NCBI RefSeq assembly: GCF_004011505.1
Contig: NZ_SAUN01000001.1
Location: 11,063,501-11,127,500, forward strand
DNA from: Nonomuraea polychroma
Lineage (GTDB): Bacteria; Actinomycetota; Actinomycetes; Streptosporangiales; Streptosporangiaceae
DNA: 64,000 nt
Direction: 5' to 3'
The position numbers were made by a program, and so were the translations under genes. The notes beneath the pieces were generated by a model, which saw only the letters and a list, made by a program, of their open reading frames with translations, was not told the DNA's origin and did no database searches. Shown here in pieces: positions 16,951 through 23,423 of the stretch (position 1 is the first letter of the stretch; every line of letters starts with the position of its first letter).

Positions 16951-17805
16951 GTGAACACAGCCGGATACCTCCGCCGCATCGGTCTGCCCCACCTGCTCAA
17001 CGCCCCCGTCAGCGCAGAGAACCTGCGCGCGCTGCACATCGCGCACATCGAGAAGGTCTCGTACGAGGCCTTGGAGATCTGGCTGGGCCGCCCCACCACG
17101 GTCGATCCGCTCGAGTCCGCCGAGCGCATCATCAGGGGCCGGGGCGGCTATTGCTTCCACCTCAACGGCGGCTTCTCCGCGCTCGCCACGGCGCTCGGCT
17201 ACGACGTGACCAGGCACGTCGGCGGCGTGCAGAACCGAGGCGGCGAGCCCGGCATCACCGCCAACCACCTCGTGCTCACCGTGCGCGGCCTGCCGTCCGA
17301 CGACAATCCCGGCGGCGAGTGGCTGGTGGACCTCGGTCTCGGCGACGCGCTGCACGAGCCGCTGCCGCTGGTGGCGGGCACGTACCGGCAGGGGCCCTTC
17401 GAGTACGTCCTGCGCCCGTCGGAGATCGCGCCCGGCGGCTGGCGGTTCGACCACGATCCGAGTGGTTCGTTCCAAGGCATGGACTTCGATCCCACCCCTA
17501 CGGACATGTCCGCGTTCGTGGAGATGCACCAACACCTGACCACCTCCCCGACGTCGGGCTTCGTCCGCGTGGCCGCGGTGCAGCGGCGGGACGCGTGGGG
17601 CGTGGACAGCCTGCGCGGGCTCGTCCTGTCCCGCATCGGCGCCGGCGCCAACTCCGTCACGCTGAGCACGTCCCGCGACTATTACGCGGCCCTGGCGGAC
17701 ATCTTCCTGCTGCCGCTCGACGACGTGAGCACCGAGGAGAAGGACAAGCTCTGGCGGAAGGTGCACGACGCGCACGAGGCCTGGCTGGCCGGCGGCTCGG
17801 CGTGA
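16951..17805 (+). CDS. nat: arylamine N-acetyltransferase
   Basis: The 284-residue protein (GTG 16951) has the length and catalytic triad of NAT enzymes: Cys68 in RGRGGYCFHLNG, a histidine in TANHLVL, and an aspartate in WLVDLGLGD. NATs transfer acetyl from acetyl-CoA to aromatic amines and hydrazines; relatives also act as amide synthases in antibiotic assembly, but no polyketide genes are nearby. The sequence CATATACGGT about 20 bases upstream could serve as a -10 element. It is followed closely by the kinase-like gene. Confidence 0.93.
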   Translation: MNTAGYLRRIGLPHLLNAPVSAENLRALHIAHIEKVSYEALEIWLGRPTTVDPLESAERIIRGRGGYCFHLNGGFSALATALGYDVTRHVGGVQNRGGEPGITANHLVLTVRGLPSDDNPGGEWLVDLGLGDALHEPLPLVAGTYRQGPFEYVLRPSEIAPGGWRFDHDPSGSFQGMDFDPTPTDMSAFVEMHQHLTTSPTSGFVRVAAVQRRDAWGVDSLRGLVLSRIGAGANSVTLSTSRDYYAALADIFLLPLDDVSTEEKDKLWRKVHDAHEAWLAGGSA

Positions 17806-17833
17806 TGGCCACGGGGTGCGGACGGAGGTTATC

Positions 17834-18901
17834 GTGCACCTCGAAATGGGAGAGACCAGGAAGCTAGCCGGTAGATACCGGCTGCTCAACACCCTGGGCG
17901 ACGGCTCCGTGCGCCTGGCCTTCGACGAGGCGGGGCACCGCGACGTCGCGGTCAGGCAACTGCGGATCGCCGCGGAGCTGCGTGACGCCGTGCTGCACCG
18001 GGCACGCCGGGCGATGGCGCTCCGGCACGCCTCGATCGTGCGGGTGCTCGACGTGGTGGTCGAGGACGGCACGCCGTGGCTGATCACGGAGTTCGTCTCG
18101 GGGTCGTCGCTGGAGCAGACCGTGCGCTCGCGCCGTCCTCTCCCTGTCATGCAGGCGGCCAGGGTCGGCGTCGGTGTGCTGTCCGCGCTGACCGCCGCGC
18201 ACGCGGCGGCGATCGTGCACGGGCACGTCGAACCCGGCAACGTGCTGCTCACCAGGACGGGCCGGGCGGTGCTGACCGGGTTCGGGCTGCCGAGCCGCAG
18301 CACCTGGCCGTCGGCCGACCTGTGGTCGCTGGGCGCCACGCTGCACTTCGCGATCGAGGGCCGGCCGCCGGGACAGACCCCTGCCGAGGGCCCGGACCCG
18401 CTCAGGTCGCTGATCAGGGCGACGCTGCACCCCTCGGGACCGCCGCCGGTCGAGCTGATCCGCGAGACGCTCGAACGGCTGGCCCTGGAGCAGCCGCTGG
18501 ACCTGCTCATCGAGTCGCTGGGACCGCTGCCGCCCGCCGAGGTGGCCGCGATCGGCCTGGCCGCACTGGAGCGGCTCCAGCGGGGGATCCACGGCGGGGT
18601 GCAGCCGGGGAACGTTCTCATGGACGCGCACGGCCGGGCGACCCTGCTCCCGTCACTGCGTTCGGGCACCTTGCCCGCGTACACGGCCCCCGAAGGCGTG
18701 CAGAGCCCGGCGGCCGACCTGTGGTCGCTGGGGGCCACGCTCTTCGCCGCCGTCGAGGGCACGCCGCCCGCGCCGGGCGCGTCGCTGGGCAGGGCGGGAC
18801 CGCTGGCCCCGATCCTGTTCAGGCTGCTGTCGGGTAATCCGGCCGACCGGCCGTCACTGGACGAGCTGCGCCGGGAGCTGACAATCCTGGCGCGTCATTG
18901 A
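17834..18901 (+). CDS. serine/threonine kinase-like pseudokinase with a duplicated C-lobe segment
   Basis: GTG 17834 is preceded by GGAGG with 5-base spacing; the protein has 355 residues. The N-lobe begins GRYRLLNTLGDGSVRLAF. The catalytic positions are altered: the VAVK lysine is Arg (DVAVRQL), HRD-x-K-P-x-N reads HGHVEPGN, and DFG reads GFG (VLTGFGLP). The activation segment is missing in the first unit. From about residue 240 a second copy of catalytic loop to helix F occurs (IHGGVQPGNVLM, LPAYTAPEG, ADLWSLGATLFAAVEG), matching ADLWSLGATLHFAIEG of the first. It is therefore probably inactive and acts as a scaffold or sensor. No membrane helix or PASTA domain is present. Confidence 0.85.
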   Translation: MHLEMGETRKLAGRYRLLNTLGDGSVRLAFDEAGHRDVAVRQLRIAAELRDAVLHRARRAMALRHASIVRVLDVVVEDGTPWLITEFVSGSSLEQTVRSRRPLPVMQAARVGVGVLSALTAAHAAAIVHGHVEPGNVLLTRTGRAVLTGFGLPSRSTWPSADLWSLGATLHFAIEGRPPGQTPAEGPDPLRSLIRATLHPSGPPPVELIRETLERLALEQPLDLLIESLGPLPPAEVAAIGLAALERLQRGIHGGVQPGNVLMDAHGRATLLPSLRSGTLPAYTAPEGVQSPAADLWSLGATLFAAVEGTPPAPGASLGRAGPLAPILFRLLSGNPADRPSLDELRRELTILARH

Positions 18902-19015
18902 GATACATCGCGATGGGGAACCAAGACAATAGGCTCACTCGTTGAATCCACGACGCACAATGTGGGAGAGGCGGGGCGTGCGCTCCGTGCTCGAGAGGCT
19001 CGGAGGAAGTTGACT

Positions 19016-19210
19016 ATGTCGCCAGTCCAGAAGTACGCCATCGGCGCGGGTGCCGCCGTCCTGCTCTCACTGATCATCTTCGGGTGGAGCACGATCACCC
19101 TGCTGGTCGTGCTCGGCGTGATCGCCGCGCCGGTGGTCGGCTACTTCATGCTCGACCCGTCCCAGCGCGAGCGGCTCAAGAGGGTCCGCAGGCGCGGCAT
19201 CGGCCGTTGA
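19016..19210 (+). CDS. small two-helix membrane protein (64 aa)
   Basis: ATG 19016 follows GGAGGAAG with 7-base spacing. Residues 8-26 and 28-46 are hydrophobic and the tail is strongly basic (SQRERLKRVRRRGIGR), so two membrane helices with a cytoplasmic basic end are likely. No family is recognised. It lies between the pseudokinase and the convergent DUF3817 gene. Confidence 0.7.
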   Translation: MSPVQKYAIGAGAAVLLSLIIFGWSTITLLVVLGVIAAPVVGYFMLDPSQRERLKRVRRRGIGR

Positions 19211-19232
19211 GCCCGCGGCCGGCGGGGGCCGC

Positions 19233-19544
19233 TCAGGCCTCCGCCGCGGCCAGCGCCGACTGCACGCGCTGGGTCACCCTGCGCTCGACGTAGAACGACA
19301 GGAACGGCACCGTGCCGCCGAGCATCACGCCGAGCATGTACTGCCACGTCCAGCGCGCCTTCATACCCAGATTCATGACCGTGAGCAGATAGATCATGTA
19401 GAACCCGCCGTGGATCGGCGCGGTGATCTTCGACATGGTCGCGTCGCCGAAGCCGTAACGCAGCACCATGGCGAGGCAGAGCACGAGCAGCATGACGCCG
19501 ACCACGTAGGCGAGCACCCGGAAGGGCTTCAGAGCCGATTCCAC
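19233..19544 (-). CDS. DUF3817 membrane protein
   Basis: The 103-residue protein has three hydrophobic segments (FRVLAYVVGVMLLVLCLAMV, APIHGGFYMIYLLTVMNLG, YMLGVMLGGTVPFLSFYVE) and the H-G-x-x-Y/F-M-x-Y-L-L pattern typical of DUF3817. The function of the family is unknown. The start lies 3 bases after the stop of the SURF1 gene, so the two form an operon; DUF3817 proteins are often found beside respiratory genes. Confidence 0.88.
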   Translation of the reverse strand: MESALKPFRVLAYVVGVMLLVLCLAMVLRYGFGDATMSKITAPIHGGFYMIYLLTVMNLGMKARWTWQYMLGVMLGGTVPFLSFYVERRVTQRVQSALAAAEA

Positions 19545-19547
19545 GAT

Positions 19548-20330
19548 TTAACCTTCCAGAGCCATCTCAGGGGACTTGGCGCGGTCCCGATCCGTCCGTA
19601 CGGCGTCGCGGACGAAGTGGAACCACATGAAAACGGCGAATCCCGCGAAGATCCACCAGTTAGCGGCATATGCCAGATTACGCCAGGTCAGCGTGCCACC
19701 GACCTCCGGCGGCGCGACTTTGACCTGAGTCAGCGAACCGGACGGCGGCTGCGCCACCACATAGCCGGTGCGTACCTTCTGCCCGGTCCACAGGTTGATC
19801 AGCTCGCCCGTGGACACCGTCTGAACCTGACCGGCCGGCAGCCCCTCGGCGCGCCGCTGCACGCTGTCGGTGCCTTGCTGGGGCCGCAGTCGCCCGGCCA
19901 CCGCGACCCTGCCCTGTGGCACCGCGGACACCGCCGGGTCGTCGCCCTTGGCGACCCAGCCCCGCACCACCGGCACCAGTGTGCCGTCGTCGAGCCGGAG
20001 CGGGGTGAGCACCCAGAAGCCGGCATCGTGCGAGGCCTTGCCGCCGGGGGCGTCCACGTCGGCCCGCCGGTCGGCCACCAGCAACTGGCGATCGGCCTCG
20101 TAGACGCCCTCCGCCGTTACCCTGCGGCCGACGGCCTCGCCGTCCATCTGAGCGCCGACCGGAGCGAGGGTGGCGACCGCGACAGGCGTGGGATCCGCGG
20201 CGGCGCGAGGCTTTCCCGAGTCCTGGAAGACACCGAGCTGCCAGCGTCCCAGCAGGATGAAGGCGATCAGGACCCCGATCGTGAGCACATGCAACCCCAT
20301 GACGCGGGGTGAGAGGAGGGTCCTGAGCAT
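19548..20330 (-). CDS. SURF1-family cytochrome c oxidase assembly protein
   Basis: The 260-residue protein has a membrane helix at each end (residues 12-32 and about 222-242) with the SURF1 soluble domain between them. The markers GRWQLGVFQDS after the first helix, VVRGWVAKG in the middle and NLAYAANWWIFAGFAVFMWFH at the end are typical. SURF1 helps insert heme a into oxidase subunit I at the membrane. The DUF3817 gene follows within 3 bases. Confidence 0.9.
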   Translation of the reverse strand: MLRTLLSPRVMGLHVLTIGVLIAFILLGRWQLGVFQDSGKPRAAADPTPVAVATLAPVGAQMDGEAVGRRVTAEGVYEADRQLLVADRRADVDAPGGKASHDAGFWVLTPLRLDDGTLVPVVRGWVAKGDDPAVSAVPQGRVAVAGRLRPQQGTDSVQRRAEGLPAGQVQTVSTGELINLWTGQKVRTGYVVAQPPSGSLTQVKVAPPEVGGTLTWRNLAYAANWWIFAGFAVFMWFHFVRDAVRTDRDRAKSPEMALEG

Positions 20331-20436
20331 GCTTCAAAGCTATCCGCCGAATGGGGTGGTCCTCCCATCAGGGGTTGTCCATAAGATCCCGCCAAACGGC
20401 ACAAACGGCACAGCCGATCACGCTAGGCTGCTGCCC

Positions 20437-20610
20437 ATGTCTGACCAGCACATCGACCCCGCGGGCAACACCCAGGCGTTCCGTGCGTTCGCGCAGGCGC
20501 GCGAGCAGGAGGCTTCGGCGAAGCCCAAGAAGTCGCCCCTGCTGCCGATCATCGCGGTCGTCGCGGCGATCGTGATCGTCGGAGTGGCCGCCTTCCTTCT
20601 CCTCCAGTAG
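20437..20610 (+). CDS. small single-pass membrane protein (57 aa)
   Basis: The protein starts at ATG 20437 (MSDQHIDPAGNTQ), has a hydrophilic lysine-containing first half and one C-terminal helix (LLPIIAVVAAIVIVGVAAFLLL). The hexamer TAGGCT at 20424-20429 is 7 bases from the start, so the mRNA may be leaderless. No family is recognised. It is divergent from the SURF1 gene. Confidence 0.7.
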   Translation: MSDQHIDPAGNTQAFRAFAQAREQEASAKPKKSPLLPIIAVVAAIVIVGVAAFLLLQ

Positions 20611-20676
20611 GCCCCGAGACCAGGATCACCCGCCCCGACGCCGTGGCGGGTTTTCGTGGTTCCCTTGTTGACCTAC

Positions 20677-20695
20677 ATTGGACTGAGAGTCCAAT
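20677..20695. promoter_or_regulatory. 8-bp-arm palindrome upstream of the monooxygenase gene
   Basis: ATTGGACT-gag-AGTCCAAT is a perfect dyad directly before the ribosome site AGGAGGT of the flavin monooxygenase gene. A TTGACC at 20668-20673 could be the -35 element, which places the dyad inside the promoter. Its size and symmetry suit a TetR-type repressor; a TetR gene lies at the other end of the monooxygenase gene. Confidence 0.65.
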
Positions 20696-20706
20696 AGGAG
20701 GTCCTC

Positions 20707-22161
20707 GTGGGCAGCCCAGGGTTAGTGATCGTCGGATCCGGCTTCGCCGGGATCTGCATGGCCATCAAGCTGAAGGAAGCCGGGTACCACGACTTCGTCA
20801 TCCTGGAGAAGGCCGGCGAGCTGGGCGGCACCTGGCGCGACAACACCTATCCCGGCTGCGCGTGCGACGTGCCGTCGCCCATGTACTCCTTCTCGTTCGA
20901 GCTCAACCCCGGCTGGTCCCGGATGTTCGCCCCGCGGCAGGAGATCCAGGCTTACCTGCGCTCGTGTGCCGGCAAATACGGCGTGACCCCGCACATCCGG
21001 TACGGCAAGAACGTCTCGGCCCTCGAGTACGACGACGACCGCCGCGCCTGGTCGGTCACCACGGAGGACGGCGAGATCCTGCGGGCCAATGCGGTGGTCG
21101 CCGCCCGAGGCGCCCTCCACATCCCGAAATTCCCTGAAATTTCGGGGCGCGAGGTGTTTGCCGGCCCTGCCTTCCACTCAGCCGAGTGGGACCACACGGT
21201 GGACCTGGCCGGCAAGCGCGTCGCCGTGATCGGCACGGGCGCCTCCGCCGTGCAGTTCATCCCCCAGATCGCCCCGTCGGCCGCCCACGTGACGGTCTTC
21301 CAGCGCACGCCGCCATGGCTCATCCCCAAGCCCGACTTCGCCTTCTCACCCGGCGTGCGCAAACTCCTGCGTCTGCCCGGCGCGACCAGGACCCTGCGCA
21401 ACGCCATCTACTGGGCCTTGGAGACCAGGGCACTGGGCTTCGCCGTGCACCCGAGCCTGATGAAGCCGCACGAGAGGCTCGCGCTCAGGCACCTGCGGGC
21501 GCAGGTCCCCGACCCGGAGCTGCGCCGCGCCCTCACCCCCGACTACCTGATCGGCTGCAAGCGCGTCCTGATCTCCAGCGACTACTATCCGGCCCTGACC
21601 AGGGACGACGTCTCCCTCGTCACTGACGGGATCATCGAGATCCGCGAGCGCTCGATCATCGACGCCGCCGGCGTCGAGCACGAGGTAGACGTGATCATTT
21701 ACGGCACGGGGTTCAAGGTGGTGGACGCGCTCGCCGACCAGCGCGTCGCCGGCCGGGGCGGACTGACGATCCAGGACGCCTGGAAGGACGGTGTCGAGGC
21801 CTATTACGGCATCGCCACGAGCGGTTTCCCGAACCTGTTCTTCCTGCTCGGCCCCAACACCGGCCTTGGACACAACTCGGTCGTGTTCATGATCGAATCG
21901 CAGGCGCGCTACGTCGTCGAATGCCTGCGCCTGCTCTCCAGGACCCAGGCCAGGGCCCTCGACGTGCGCACGGAGGCGCAGCGGGCGTTCAACCGGCGGC
22001 TGCGGGCGCGGCTCGACCCGCTGGTGTGGAACGCCGGCGGCTGCCATTCCTGGTATCTGGACGAGCACGGAGTGAACCGGACGATCTGGCCGGGGTTCAC
22101 GTTCGAGTATTGGGCGCGTACCAGGCGGGTGCGGCCAGACGCGTACGAGCTCATCTACTGA
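20707..22161 (+). CDS. flavin-containing monooxygenase, Baeyer-Villiger type
   Basis: The 484-residue protein (GTG 20707, AGGAGGT upstream) has the FAD Rossmann motif VIVGSGFAGICMAIKLKEAG at the start, ERAGELGGTWRDNTYPGCACD-like substrate/FAD segment (actual start EKAGELGGTWRDNTYPGCAC), the fingerprint FAGPAFHSAEWDH around residue 155-167, and the NADPH motif VIGTGASAVQFIP. This pattern marks Baeyer-Villiger and related class B monooxygenases that oxidise ketones to esters or lactones. The palindrome in its promoter and the convergent TetR gene suggest ligand-induced expression. The substrate is unknown. Confidence 0.9.
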   Translation: MGSPGLVIVGSGFAGICMAIKLKEAGYHDFVILEKAGELGGTWRDNTYPGCACDVPSPMYSFSFELNPGWSRMFAPRQEIQAYLRSCAGKYGVTPHIRYGKNVSALEYDDDRRAWSVTTEDGEILRANAVVAARGALHIPKFPEISGREVFAGPAFHSAEWDHTVDLAGKRVAVIGTGASAVQFIPQIAPSAAHVTVFQRTPPWLIPKPDFAFSPGVRKLLRLPGATRTLRNAIYWALETRALGFAVHPSLMKPHERLALRHLRAQVPDPELRRALTPDYLIGCKRVLISSDYYPALTRDDVSLVTDGIIEIRERSIIDAAGVEHEVDVIIYGTGFKVVDALADQRVAGRGGLTIQDAWKDGVEAYYGIATSGFPNLFFLLGPNTGLGHNSVVFMIESQARYVVECLRLLSRTQARALDVRTEAQRAFNRRLRARLDPLVWNAGGCHSWYLDEHGVNRTIWPGFTFEYWARTRRVRPDAYELIY

Positions 22162-22162
22162 C

Positions 22163-22711
22163 TCAGATGCCGTCGAGGAGCGCCGCGACCGCCTCGTCGG
22201 CGAAGTCGTCCCTCACGCGCAGGCCGCGGAACACCGCACGCATCCACACGGCCCCGGCCAGCATGTCGACGATCAGCATCGGGTCCACGGACTCCTTGAG
22301 CTCGCCCCGGCGTACCGCGCGTTCGAAGATCTCTCGTTCCCGCGCGAAGCGGTCGGCGAAGAACCGGCGCCCGTCCAGCTCCGGGTGGCGCACGGCGGCG
22401 GCGAGCGCGGCGACGGCGATGTCGCTGGCCGGAGGCTCGGTGAGCAGCCGTATGACGGCCTCGACCAGCGCCACCAGGTCACCGCGCAGGCTGCCCGTGT
22501 CCGGCGTGTCGAACTCCAGCACGTCGGCCTCCACCAGCGCCGCCCCCAGCAGCGCGGCCTTCGACGGCCACCACCGGTAGATCGTCGTCTTGTTGACGCC
22601 CGAGCGCTCGGCGACCCCCTCCACGGTCAGCCCGTCGTAGCCCTTCTCGGAGACCAGCCGCAACGTCGCATCGAAGATCTCCTGCTGCTTCCTCGGCGCC
22701 ATACGGGTCAT
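22163..22711 (-). CDS. TetR/AcrR-family regulator
   Basis: I set the start at ATG 22711, which overlaps the LysE stop by ATGA and is preceded by GGGAGA; an ATG 9 bases later is possible. The 182-residue protein has an N-terminal HTH (IFDATLRLVSEKGYDGLTVE, VAERSGVNKTTIYRWWPSK) and a C-terminal ligand-binding domain. It is co-transcribed with the LysE-type exporter and lies 1 base from the convergent monooxygenase gene. It may control the exporter and, through the dyad at 20677-20695, the monooxygenase. Confidence 0.92.
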   Translation of the reverse strand: MTRMAPRKQQEIFDATLRLVSEKGYDGLTVEGVAERSGVNKTTIYRWWPSKAALLGAALVEADVLEFDTPDTGSLRGDLVALVEAVIRLLTEPPASDIAVAALAAAVRHPELDGRRFFADRFAREREIFERAVRRGELKESVDPMLIVDMLAGAVWMRAVFRGLRVRDDFADEAVAALLDGI

Positions 22712-23322
22712 TTTCTCCCGGCGAACGCCGTGGCCACGCCCAGGCCGAGGTAGACGACGCCGCTGACGTACCGCAGCGCTTTGGTCTGCTTGGTGAGGCG
22801 GGCGCCGAGGGCACCGGCCGTGCACGCGTACACGATGTCCGAGATCAGGCCCAGGAGCAGCAGCGTCAGGCCGAACACGACCACCTGCAGCGCGGGCGAG
22901 CCCGCGTCCGGGTCCACGAAGTGCGGCAGGAACGCCAGGAAGAACAGCGCCACCTTCGGGTTCAGCACGTTGACCAGCACACCTTCGAGGAAGACCTTGC
23001 GCAGCGGCTGCGGGGGCGGTGTGCGGCCTTCCTCCTGCGTGCCGGTGAACGCGCGGATCCCGAGGTAGACCAGGTAGGCGACGCCGGCCCACTTGACGAG
23101 GGCGAACAGTGTGGCCGACTGCGAGATCACATACGACAGGCCGGCCGCGGCGGCGGCGATGTGCACGAGCGTGCCCGCCTCCACGCCGAACGCGCTGGCC
23201 AGGCCGGCCGCACGGCCTTGGGCCAGCCCTCTCGCGGTGATGTAGAGGTGGTTGGGACCAGGGATGATCACCAGGGCCAGCGAGGCGCTGACGAAGAAGG
23301 CGAACGTCGTCGGGGAGATCAC
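22708..23322 (-). CDS. LysE/RhtB-family exporter
   Basis: The 204-residue protein (GTG 23322) has six hydrophobic segments and the family marker IIPGPNHLYITARGLAQGR near residue 20, followed by GVEAGTLVHIAAAAAGLS and the LLNPK-like VNVLNPKVALFFLAFLPHFV. Members export amino acids, homoserine lactones or similar small molecules. The TetR gene is translationally coupled downstream. Confidence 0.93.
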   Translation of the reverse strand: MISPTTFAFFVSASLALVIIPGPNHLYITARGLAQGRAAGLASAFGVEAGTLVHIAAAAAGLSYVISQSATLFALVKWAGVAYLVYLGIRAFTGTQEEGRTPPPQPLRKVFLEGVLVNVLNPKVALFFLAFLPHFVDPDAGSPALQVVVFGLTLLLLGLISDIVYACTAGALGARLTKQTKALRYVSGVVYLGLGVATAFAGRK

Positions 23323-23423
23323 AACAGGCAGCTTAGAGCGGCTTTGGTATGGCGATGAGAGCCAATGTCAGGTCAGTCTTCTGGACCAATCGAGTGTCGG
23401 TGCGGCGTGGCATAGTTGCTGGC

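Noticed and set aside
16195..18762. An 855-codon minus frame ending in the response regulator
   Set aside because: Only the last 227 codons are the regulator. The upstream part is antisense to N-acetyltransferase and the kinase-like gene, and a good GTG start exists at 16878.
17834..18901. Active PASTA-type serine/threonine kinase
   Set aside because: The catalytic lysine, both catalytic aspartates and the membrane/PASTA part are absent, so an active Pkn-type label would be wrong.
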